DNA from: Bauldia sp.
Lineage (GTDB): Bacteria > Pseudomonadota > Alphaproteobacteria > Rhizobiales > Kaistiaceae
DNA: 64,000 nucleotides
Direction of reading: 5' to 3'
NCBI GenBank assembly: GCA_037200845.1
Contig: JBBCGQ010000001.1
Coordinates: 992,001-1,056,000, forward strand
A program made the translations under genes and the position numbers. Shown piece after piece: positions 17,748-25,293 of the stretch. Position 1 is the stretch's first letter. Each line of letters opens with the position of its first letter. Under the pieces are notes generated by a model. That model did no database searches, was not told the DNA's origin, and saw only the letters and a list, made by a program, of their open reading frames with translations.

Positions 17748-19355
17748 CTATTCCCGGATCAGCTTCACCAGCGTCTCCAGCCGGTCCGCCTCCGACGGCG
17801 GCTTGTCCCACCTCAGCCGCGCGATCCGCGGGAAGCGCATCGCGATGCCCGACCTATGCCGGCCGGATCGCGCCAGCCCCTCGAACGCGACCTCGAGCAC
17901 CAGTCCCTTCGTCGCCTCGTGCACGACCTCGCGCACCGGCCCGAAGCGGTTGATCGTGTTGTTGCGCACGAACTTGTCGATCTCGACCAGCTCTTCGTCG
18001 GTGAATCCGAAATACGCCTTGCCGACCGGCACCAGTTCGTCGCTGCCGCCTTCGCCCGGATGCCAGACGCCGAAGGTGTAGTCGGAATAATACGACGAGC
18101 GCTTGCCGTGCCCGCGCTGCGCGTACATCAGGACCGCATCGACGATGTGCGGATCGCGCTTCCACTTGAACCACGGGCCCTTCGGCCGCCCGGGCTCGTA
18201 GACCGAGTCCCATCGCTTCAGCATCACGCCTTCGATGACGGCGTCGGGCGGCGCGCCGCGCAGCGCCGCGAGCTCCTCGCCGTTGGCGTAGGCGAGCAGC
18301 GGAGACAGGTCGATGCGCTTGGCCAGCGACCGCCCCACCAGTTTCTCCAGCCGCGCCCGCCGCTCACGGAAGGCGAGGGGACGCACGTCTTCCGTCCCGT
18401 CGATCAGGCAGTCGTAGGCGCGCAGGAACGCCGGGTGCGACTCCATCAGCTTCGCCGAGGTCGTCTTCCGGTTCAGCCGTTGCTGCAGGTCGGCAAAGGA
18501 GCCGAGGGCAAATCCGGCGTCGCCATACGCGCCGATCAGCAGCTCGCCGTCAATCGCGCCCTCCACATCCAGCCCATCGACGAGATCCGGGAACGTGTGC
18601 GAGATGTCGTCGCCGGTGCGCGTGTAGAGCCGCTTGGTGCCGGCGTCGTTGACGGCCTGCACGCGGATGCCATCCCACTTCCATTCCGCCGCGTAAGTAT
18701 CGGGCGTGATCCTGAGAAGCTCGTCGTCCGAGATGGCGTGCGACAGCATCACCGGACGGAACGGCGCCTTCACCGTCGACTCCGGCCGCGCGCCTTTTCC
18801 CTCAAGCCACGCGAAGAGTTCCACATACGGCGGCGCCACGCCGTGCCAGACTTCCTCGATCTCGTTGATCTGCTTGCCGCCGAGATCGGCGAGCGCCTGC
18901 TTCGCCAGCCGCGCCGACACGCCGATGCGCAGACCGCCGACGACCAGCTTGATCAGCGCCCAGCGCGCCGTGGCATCGAGCGCATCGAGCCACTGCTCGA
19001 CCAGCTTCGGCCCCTCGCTCCGCGACGCCGCCTGCAGCCGCTCGACCACCTCGCGGAGTTCCGGCGCGCGGTTGGCGCCGTGCCGCGCCGGCCAGATCAG
19101 CGAGATCGTCTCGGCAAGGTCGCCGACGTAGTCGTAGGAGTAGGCGAACAGCACGCCGTCGACGCGGCCCTCGACCAGCGCACGCAGCATCGCCGGCTTG
19201 ACGCTCGGGATGTCGAGTTCCGAGGTCAGCGCGGCCAGCGCATAGCCGCGATCGGGGTCGGGCGTCACGCGGAAATAATCGACCATCAGGCGGAGCTTGG
19301 CGTTCCGCTGCGGGGTTAGCACCAGCCGGTCGAGGAGGGCGGCAAAAGCTTGCAT
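17748..19355 (-). CDS. ATP-dependent DNA ligase (bacterial 'ligase-associated' type)
   Basis: The 535-residue ligase has an N-terminal DNA-binding domain (1-200), then the adenylation domain with the nucleophilic Lys in AEWKWDGIRVQ, motif III (DGELL), motif IV (EGVMLKR) and motif V (GPWFKWKRDP), and an OB-fold. This is the TIGR04120-type ligase, encoded near three partner repair proteins found here at 22942, 25294 and 27971. It seals nicks using ATP and supports repair beside the NAD-dependent LigA. It lacks the primase and nuclease domains of LigD. It ends next to a REP-like repeat. Confidence 0.93.
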   Translation of the reverse strand: MQAFAALLDRLVLTPQRNAKLRLMVDYFRVTPDPDRGYALAALTSELDIPSVKPAMLRALVEGRVDGVLFAYSYDYVGDLAETISLIWPARHGANRAPELREVVERLQAASRSEGPKLVEQWLDALDATARWALIKLVVGGLRIGVSARLAKQALADLGGKQINEIEEVWHGVAPPYVELFAWLEGKGARPESTVKAPFRPVMLSHAISDDELLRITPDTYAAEWKWDGIRVQAVNDAGTKRLYTRTGDDISHTFPDLVDGLDVEGAIDGELLIGAYGDAGFALGSFADLQQRLNRKTTSAKLMESHPAFLRAYDCLIDGTEDVRPLAFRERRARLEKLVGRSLAKRIDLSPLLAYANGEELAALRGAPPDAVIEGVMLKRWDSVYEPGRPKGPWFKWKRDPHIVDAVLMYAQRGHGKRSSYYSDYTFGVWHPGEGGSDELVPVGKAYFGFTDEELVEIDKFVRNNTINRFGPVREVVHEATKGLVLEVAFEGLARSGRHRSGIAMRFPRIARLRWDKPPSEADRLETLVKLIRE

Positions 19356-19434
19356 CGAGGCCCATACTTAGGCGTGGCGCGGCCCTGGGGAAACCCGTAT
19401 AGCGTGCCGACGTTCCCCACGCGGACCATGGCGA

Positions 19435-20625
19435 ATGAACGCAATTTCGGAGGTTGCCGCGGCCAACGTCGGTCTGACGCGCGATCGCGTCACCTGGTAC
19501 GCGTACCTGTCGCTCGCCTACCAGACCTATCTGGTGACCTCGCAGGGTAACATTCTGCCTTTCCTTAAGGCCGACCTCGGGTTGACCTACGGCGAAGTCA
19601 GCCTGCATTCCTCGGCGATCGCGGTCGGAGCCTTCGTCGCCGGCTTCGGTGGCGAGCGCATCGTGCGGCGCCTTGGCCGCACCAATGTCCTCGCCGTCGG
19701 CGTCCTCGGCGCCGCGCTCGGTGCGCTGTTGCTTTGCCTCGCAGGCGCCGCTTGGCAAAGCGTCGGCGCCTGCCTCGTCATCGGTCTGTTCAGTGCCTTC
19801 ATCCCGGCGATGGTCTCGGCGATCCTGTTCGATCTGCACGGCCCGCGTCGCGACATCGCCTACGCCGAGTCCAACGCGCTCTGCTACGTCTTCGCCATCG
19901 TCGGCCCGCTCGTCGTCGCCTCGGCGACATGGCTGGGCTGGGACTGGCGGGTCTCGATGCTGCTCGGCACCGCCGTCGGCGTGGCGATCGTTCTCGGCTT
20001 CATCAATGTGCCGGTGCCGCCGGCCCGGCGCACCCGCGAGGCCATCTCCGGCAAGCTGCCGGCAGCCTACTGGGCCTACTTCACGATGCTGGCGTTTGCC
20101 GTCGCACTGGAATTCGCCGGCCTGCTCTGGGCGCCGAGCTACCTCGCCAAGGTCGTTGGCCTGTCGACGCCGGCCGCGGCCGCCGGCGCGGGCGCTTTCT
20201 TTGCGGCGATGCTCATCGGCCGTACCGTCGGCGTCCGGTTGTTCCGCATCTATTCGACGCGCACGCTGTTCTTCGGCGCGATGGTAACGGTGCTGGTTGG
20301 ATTTGCCGCGTATTGGGGTGGCGCCGAGTGGCCGGCGGTGGCGATCGCCGGGCTGTTCGTCATCGGCCTCGGCACGGCCAACCTGTTCGCGCTTATCCTC
20401 GGCTTCGCCATGAACACGGCGGGCGAGGCCAGCGACCGCGCTTCGGCGCGCGCCATCGTCGCGCCGGGTCTCGCAATCCTGCTCAGCCCGCCCTTGCTCG
20501 GCACGTTTGCAGATCACGCCGGGCTTCATGCCGCGCAGGTGATGATCCCGATCTACGTCGTGCTGGCGATCGCCGCGTATTTCGTCGCCCAAGCGCTGGA
20601 AAGGCCGCCGGAAAAGCGCGCCTAG
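19435..20625 (+). CDS. MFS transporter (CynX/NimT-like or related)
   Basis: The 396-residue protein has 12 predicted membrane helices. A degenerate MFS loop motif, GGERIVRRLGRTN, is found between helices 2 and 3, and the N terminus is short. The overall composition (small Ala/Gly-rich helices, few charged residues inside the membrane) fits a secondary transporter of the major facilitator superfamily, but I cannot identify a subfamily or substrate. It diverges from the DNA ligase across 79 bp and its TAG overlaps the TAG of the convergent helicase gene in a CTAG. It is probably unrelated in function to its DNA-repair neighbours. Confidence 0.85.
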   Translation: MNAISEVAAANVGLTRDRVTWYAYLSLAYQTYLVTSQGNILPFLKADLGLTYGEVSLHSSAIAVGAFVAGFGGERIVRRLGRTNVLAVGVLGAALGALLLCLAGAAWQSVGACLVIGLFSAFIPAMVSAILFDLHGPRRDIAYAESNALCYVFAIVGPLVVASATWLGWDWRVSMLLGTAVGVAIVLGFINVPVPPARRTREAISGKLPAAYWAYFTMLAFAVALEFAGLLWAPSYLAKVVGLSTPAAAAGAGAFFAAMLIGRTVGVRLFRIYSTRTLFFGAMVTVLVGFAAYWGGAEWPAVAIAGLFVIGLGTANLFALILGFAMNTAGEASDRASARAIVAPGLAILLSPPLLGTFADHAGLHAAQVMIPIYVVLAIAAYFVAQALERPPEKRA

Positions 20626-22658
20626 CCCCAGCGCTTGCGCATCCGCGCGCCGAGATCGACCGGCGGCAGCGTACGTCGCGCCGCCTCGCCGGGCACCGCC
20701 GGCGGCCACAGCCGCGGCTCGAACCGGTCGAGGATCTGTTCCGGGATGAAGCGCGTCCGCTGCGCGTACATGTGCCGGTCGCCGCCGCGCGATTGCTGCG
20801 TCACGTAGAACCGGTGCGGCACGATCAGCGACAGCGAATCTTTCGCCCGCGTCATCGCCACGTAAAGCAGCCGCCGCTCCTCCTCCAGCTCCGCCGTCGT
20901 CTCGGCGGCGAGGTCGGACGGAATGCAGCCATCGACCGTGTTCAGCACATACACCGACTTCCACTCCTGCCCCTTGGCCGAATGGATGGTCGACAGGATC
21001 AGGTAATCCTCATCGACCAGCGGCGGCGCCGCCTGCGTGCCGGTCGCATCCGGCGGATCGAGCGTCAGCTCGGTCAGGAACCGCTCGCGCGACGGATAGC
21101 CGGCGGCGATCTGCTCGAGCTGCAGGAGATCGTTGCGCCGGATCACGGCATCTTCGTGCATCCGCTCCAGGTGCGGCTCGTACCAGATGCGCACGCGCTG
21201 GAGATCGGTCGGCCAGTCCGCCTGCCGGCCGCGCAGACCCGCCGCGAGAGCGGCGAACGCCGGCCAGTCGTCCGCCGCCCGCGCCGGCGGCTGGTAGGCA
21301 GCGAAGACCTCAGCCGGCGAAGTCGTGTCGCCAAGCCGGTTCAGAAAATCGCCCGCCGTCGCAGGACCGACGCCCGGCAGTAACTGCAGCACGCGGAACG
21401 CCGCCACCCGGTCGCGCGGGTTTTCGGCAAAGCGCAGGACGGCCAGCACGTCCTTGACGTGCGCCGCATCGAGAAATTTCAGGCCGCCGTATTTGACGAA
21501 CGGAATGTTCCGCCGCGTCAGCTCGATCTCCAGCGGCCCGCTGTGGTGCGAGGCGCGGAAGAGCACCGCCTGCGCCTTCAGCGCGCTGCCGGCCTCGCGC
21601 TCCGCCAGCACGCGGTCGGCGACGTAGCGCGCCTGCGCGCCTTCGTCGGCGACCACTACGATCGCCGGCTTCTCGCCGGCACCGCGATCGGTCCACAGGT
21701 CCTTGGTGTAGCGTTCCTCGGCGAGCCCGATAACGGCGTTGGACGCGGCAAGGATCGCGCCCGACGAGCGATAGTTCTGCGCCAGCGTCACGATTTGAGC
21801 TTCCGGCGCGAACGCCTTCGGAAAATCGAGAATGTTGCGCACCGTCGCGGCGCGGAACGAATAGATCGACTGCGCGTCGTCGCCGACCACTGCCAGGCCT
21901 CGCCCGTCCGGCTTCAGCGCCATCAGGATCGACGCCTGCAGGCGATTGGTGTCCTGGTATTCGTCGACCAGCACGTGGTCGAAGCGCGCCGCGATGTCCT
22001 CGGCGATGACGCGCTCTTCCAGCATCGCCGCCCAGTAGAGCAGCAGGTCGTCGTAATCGAGCACGCTCTGCGTCTGCTTCGCCTCGACGTACGCCTTGAA
22101 CAGCGTCGTCAATTCCTCGACCCACGCGATGCACCACGGGAACGCACGCATCAGCACGGCGCGGAGCTCCGCCTGCTCGTTGACGGCGCGCGAGTAGATG
22201 GCGAGGCACGTGCCCTTGGTCGGAAACCGCTTCTCCATGTGCGAGAAGCCGAGCTCGTGCCGCGCGAGATTCATGAGGTCGCCGGAATCTTCGCGGTCGT
22301 GGATCGTGAACGCCGCATCGAGCCCGACGTGCGGCGCGTATTCGCGGAGCAGCCGCGCCCCGATGCCATGGAACGTGCCCGACCAGTCGAGCGCCGCCGC
22401 GGCCGCATCGATGCCGAGTGCCTGGCCGGCGATCCGCTCGACCCGCCGCGCCATCTCGCTCGCCGCGCGGCGCGAAAACGTCATCAGCAGGATGCGCCGC
22501 GGATCGGCGCCCTGCACTATGAGATGGGCGACCCGATGCGCCAGCGTGTTGGTCTTGCCCGACCCGGCGCCGGCTATGACCAGCAGCGGCCCGGCGCCAT
22601 GCTCGACGGCGCGGCGCTGGTCCGGGTTCAGGCGGTCGAGATAGGCGGCAGACCCCAA
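20622..22658 (-). CDS. UvrD/Rep-family ATP-dependent DNA helicase
   Basis: The 678-residue superfamily 1A helicase shows all motifs in order: Q-motif LNPDQRRAVEH, Walker A AGAGSGKTNTLAHR, motif Ia (TFSRRAASEM), motif II DEYQDTN, motif III VGDDAQSIYSFRAA, motif IV LAQNYRSS, motif V STIHSAKGQEW and motif VI LLYVAMTRAKD. It unwinds DNA 3'-5' during repair. At 678 residues it is close to UvrD/PcrA in length, but the C-terminal tail (ALLWPPAVPGEAARRTLPPVD-type) differs, so this is probably a UvrD paralogue rather than UvrD itself. It stands near the ligase-associated genes. Confidence 0.9.
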   Translation of the reverse strand: MGSAAYLDRLNPDQRRAVEHGAGPLLVIAGAGSGKTNTLAHRVAHLIVQGADPRRILLMTFSRRAASEMARRVERIAGQALGIDAAAAALDWSGTFHGIGARLLREYAPHVGLDAAFTIHDREDSGDLMNLARHELGFSHMEKRFPTKGTCLAIYSRAVNEQAELRAVLMRAFPWCIAWVEELTTLFKAYVEAKQTQSVLDYDDLLLYWAAMLEERVIAEDIAARFDHVLVDEYQDTNRLQASILMALKPDGRGLAVVGDDAQSIYSFRAATVRNILDFPKAFAPEAQIVTLAQNYRSSGAILAASNAVIGLAEERYTKDLWTDRGAGEKPAIVVVADEGAQARYVADRVLAEREAGSALKAQAVLFRASHHSGPLEIELTRRNIPFVKYGGLKFLDAAHVKDVLAVLRFAENPRDRVAAFRVLQLLPGVGPATAGDFLNRLGDTTSPAEVFAAYQPPARAADDWPAFAALAAGLRGRQADWPTDLQRVRIWYEPHLERMHEDAVIRRNDLLQLEQIAAGYPSRERFLTELTLDPPDATGTQAAPPLVDEDYLILSTIHSAKGQEWKSVYVLNTVDGCIPSDLAAETTAELEEERRLLYVAMTRAKDSLSLIVPHRFYVTQQSRGGDRHMYAQRTRFIPEQILDRFEPRLWPPAVPGEAARRTLPPVDLGARMRKRWG

Positions 22659-22781
22659 GGCGAATCAATCCCTTAGCCAAGGGGCAGCAGATATCATTCA
22701 CGCTTTGTTCGCAACGCCCGCCGCTGGAACTTTTACGCCCCGCGCCGGGTTGAGTTCGGCAACCGAATGCGGAGCAAGGCC

Positions 22782-22937
22782 ATGCAAACCAGCGAAAACA
22801 ATCTGCGCAAGAAGCCGGTCACGCCGGACCCGAAGAAAGAGAAGCCGGCCGACCCGCTGGAAAAGGCGATCGAGAACGCGATGATCGATCAGGATATCCC
22901 GGTCGAGACGGGCGTGCGCCCGCCGCCGCGTTCCTGA
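22782..22937 (+). CDS. Small hydrophilic protein of unknown function (51 aa)
   Basis: An ATG at 22782 with GGAGCAAGG just upstream opens a 51-codon frame that ends TGA at 22935-22937. The product is charged and disordered at the N terminus (SENNLRKKPVTPDPKKEKP), then predicted helical (PLEKAIENAMIDQDIP), with a Pro/Arg tail. No membrane segment or Cys is present. It lies between the UvrD-like gene (divergent) and the exonuclease gene (convergent, 4 nt away), which restricts it to its own promoter in the 123 bp upstream. I do not recognise it; the good ribosome site and codon usage support a real gene. Confidence 0.6.
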   Translation: MQTSENNLRKKPVTPDPKKEKPADPLEKAIENAMIDQDIPVETGVRPPPRS

Positions 22938-22941
22938 CTGA

Positions 22942-23952
22942 CTACTCCTCCTCGTCCTCGTAGCCGACGAGGTGCAGGGGCCTGGCGGGGATTCCTGTGA
23001 GCGAACACCAGCGCACGAGCGCCTCCTCGCGCCCGTGCGTCACCCACACTTCCGATGGCGCGATCTCGGCGATGGTCGCGGTCAACTCGTCCCAGTCGGC
23101 GTGGTCGGAGATGATGAGCGGCAGCTCGACGCCGGCGACCTTGGCGCGCTGGCGTATGCGCATCCAGCCGGACGCGAAGCACGCCACCGGATCGGGGAAC
23201 CGCCGCGCCCAGCGCTCGGCAATTTCCGACGGCGGGCAGATCACGATCGCGCCGGCGAAGTCGCCCTTGGCGCCGGTCGAGACCGTGGCGTGGGCGAGGG
23301 GACCGAGCGCGATCCCCTCAGCCTCGTAGAGCCGGCAAAGCTTCTCCATCGAGCCGTGCAGGTAGATCGTCTTGTCGTAGCCGGCGTCGCGCAGCATGCG
23401 GATGACGCGCTGCGCCTTGCCGAGGGAATAGGCGCCGACGAGATGCGCCCGCTCCGGAAATTGCCCGACGGATGCGATGAGCTTCGCGATCTCCGCCTCG
23501 GCCGGCGGGTGACGGAACACCGGCAACCCGAACGTCGCCTCGGTGATGAAGATGTCGCACGGCACCGGCACGAACGGCAGGCAGGTCGGGTCGGGGCGCC
23601 GCTTGTAGTCGCCGGACGCCACGATGCGCAGACCTTTGGCCTCGACCGCGATCTGCGCCGAGCCCAGGACATGCCCGGCCGGATGGAACGTCACCCGCGC
23701 ACCGCCGATTGTCATGGTATGCCCGAGCTTCACCGCCTCCGTCGTGCCGGCGAAATCCTCGCCATAGCGCGCCGCCATGATTTTCAGCGTCTCGGCCGTG
23801 GCAAGCACCGCGCCGTGGCCGGCGCGCGCATGGTCGGAATGGCCGTGCGTGATCAGCGCGCGATCGACCGGCACCGTCGGATCGATATGAAACTTGCCGG
23901 GCGGGCAGTAGAGCCCCTCGGGCGTAGGCAGCAGCAGTTCCTCGGGTCGCAT
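22942..23952 (-). CDS. Ligase-associated DNA exonuclease (metallo-beta-lactamase fold)
   Basis: The 336-residue protein is a beta-CASP/MBL-fold hydrolase of the TIGR04122 type. The metal-binding motif HGHSDH (in ALITHGHSDHARAGHG) is followed by FHPAGHVLGSAQI, VASGDYKRRPDPT, a beta-CASP His segment (YLHGSMEKL) and IISDHADWDEL. It belongs to the four-protein set with DNA ligase, DEXH helicase and PdeM, thought to process damaged or broken ends. Its ATG shares one base with the TGA of the EamA gene (TGATG), so the two are translationally coupled. Confidence 0.92.
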   Translation of the reverse strand: MRPEELLLPTPEGLYCPPGKFHIDPTVPVDRALITHGHSDHARAGHGAVLATAETLKIMAARYGEDFAGTTEAVKLGHTMTIGGARVTFHPAGHVLGSAQIAVEAKGLRIVASGDYKRRPDPTCLPFVPVPCDIFITEATFGLPVFRHPPAEAEIAKLIASVGQFPERAHLVGAYSLGKAQRVIRMLRDAGYDKTIYLHGSMEKLCRLYEAEGIALGPLAHATVSTGAKGDFAGAIVICPPSEIAERWARRFPDPVACFASGWMRIRQRAKVAGVELPLIISDHADWDELTATIAEIAPSEVWVTHGREEALVRWCSLTGIPARPLHLVGYEDEEE

Positions 23953-24821
23953 CAGCCCAATTTAGGCCGCCGCCGGCGGATGACCAGCACCGCAAGGCCG
24001 GCGAGGATCAGCGCCATGCCCGCCAGCCGCGCCGGGCCGAAGGCCTCGTGCAGGATGAGCGCCGCCGAGATCGTGCCGGAAACCGGCACCAGCAGCGAGA
24101 ACGGCGCCACCGTTGCCGCCGGATAGAGCTGCAGCAGCCGCCCCCACGCCCAATAGCCGAAGATCGTGGAGACGATCGCGATGTAGCCCGCGGCGCCGAC
24201 GGTCAGCCAGGTCGCGTGCGTCACGGCGGTCGCGATCCGCGCCGGCCCTTCGATCGCCAGCGACAGAAGCAGCAGCGGCCCGACCGCGATCAGCGACAGC
24301 CACGGGATTGTGTTGAAGATGTCGTTGACCCTCGCCTGCCGCAGCAGCACGTTCCCGGTTGCCCACGAGACGGCGGATGCCACTGCCAGCGTGAACCCGA
24401 TGAGGGTGATGCCGTTGGTCCCGGCCGTCGAGGCGACGACGCCGAGCCCGGCAAGCGCCACCGCTGCGCCCGCCATCTGCTGCCGCGTCGGAACCTCGCG
24501 GAGCACCGCCGCGGCGATGGCGATGGTGAAGAACGCCTGCACCTGGATGAGGATCGAGGCGATTCCCGCCGGCATGCCGAGCACCATCGACGGGAAGAAC
24601 AGCGCGAACTGCCCGGCGAACAGCGTCAGCGATATCGGGACGAGAATGCGCATCGGCGTCTTCGGCCGCGCCAGGAAGAGCGCCGGCAGCGCCGTGATGG
24701 CAAAGCGGACCACACCCAGGAAAATCGGCGGAAAGTCGGTGAGCGCCACCGAGATGACGACGAAATTCAGCCCCCAGAACACGGAGAGCAGGACCGCGAG
24801 TGCGATATGGCGGGGTTGCAA
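23952..24821 (-). CDS. EamA-family (DMT) transporter
   Basis: About 289 residues with ten predicted membrane helices arranged as two EamA repeats (ALAVLLSVFWGLNFVVISVAL in the first; ALVAVASAVSWATGNVLLR-like in the second). These proteins export metabolites or amino acids, and substrates are rarely predictable. The start is uncertain: TTG 24821 (MQPRHIALAV) places the first helix six residues in, as usual; GTG 24869 would add 16 residues close to the upstream terminator. The stop overlaps the exonuclease start, which is odd for a transporter and a nuclease and may simply reflect gene packing. Confidence 0.85.
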   Translation of the reverse strand: MQPRHIALAVLLSVFWGLNFVVISVALTDFPPIFLGVVRFAITALPALFLARPKTPMRILVPISLTLFAGQFALFFPSMVLGMPAGIASILIQVQAFFTIAIAAAVLREVPTRQQMAGAAVALAGLGVVASTAGTNGITLIGFTLAVASAVSWATGNVLLRQARVNDIFNTIPWLSLIAVGPLLLLSLAIEGPARIATAVTHATWLTVGAAGYIAIVSTIFGYWAWGRLLQLYPAATVAPFSLLVPVSGTISAALILHEAFGPARLAGMALILAGLAVLVIRRRRPKLG

Positions 24822-24872
24822 GGGCGGGCGACCAGGGAGCGAGAAGCGCCGCCCTAGTACTCCCTCCACGGC

Positions 24873-24905
24873 AAAAGAAAAGGCCGCCGCCCGGAGGCGA
24901 CGGCC
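24873..24905 (-). terminator. Rho-independent terminator after the 86-aa gene
   Basis: On the minus strand GGCCGTCGCC (24905-24896) pairs with GGCGGCGGCC (24891-24882) around a TCCG loop and is followed by TTTTCTTTT. It ends the transcript of the small gene at 24932-25192 and lies just upstream of the EamA gene. Confidence 0.85.
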
Positions 24906-24931
24906 ATACGCTGACGCAACGCGAAATTCGG

Positions 24932-25192
24932 CTAGTTGGCCGCTTCCTTCACGTCTTCGAGCCGGGTGAGCATGTCGATGGCATGGCGCACCTCCTCGAT
25001 CCGCGACGGTTCGCCACCGCCCATGTTTTCTTCGGTCGCCACCGAAAGGAGCAGTGCGTCGGTTTCCCAACGCTTCAGCACCTCGAGCTTCTGCGGCGCC
25101 GTCATGGAGTCGGACTCCAGAATTTCCTTCGGCTGCTTGAAAATCGCCGCCGGGTTGAGCAGGGCCTTGTCGTAGTCCTTCGCCGTAAACAT
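24932..25192 (-). CDS. Conserved small soluble protein of unknown function (86 aa)
   Basis: The product contains NPAAIFKQPKEILESDSMTAPQKLEVLKRWETDA, resembling a small conserved proteobacterial family in which a 'pattern: ...P.e.l.d..Ls..qKl..LkrWe.DA' recurs; the C terminus (EPSRIEEVRHAIDMLTRLED) is helical. No catalytic or metal-binding motif is visible. ATG 25192 is favoured because GGAG lies 9 nt upstream; ATG 25201 abuts that site. It diverges from the DEXH helicase and is followed by its own terminator, so it is a monocistronic gene. Function unknown. Confidence 0.75.
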   Translation of the reverse strand: MFTAKDYDKALLNPAAIFKQPKEILESDSMTAPQKLEVLKRWETDALLLSVATEENMGGGEPSRIEEVRHAIDMLTRLEDVKEAAN

Positions 25193-25293
25193 GTGTCGCA
25201 TCTCCGCTTGCGATGGATCGGGACTGGACTGCAGGCGACAACGAATTCGGCCCTGCCTTGTTCCGTCAGCAGGGGAGGGATACCGATCTGGAG

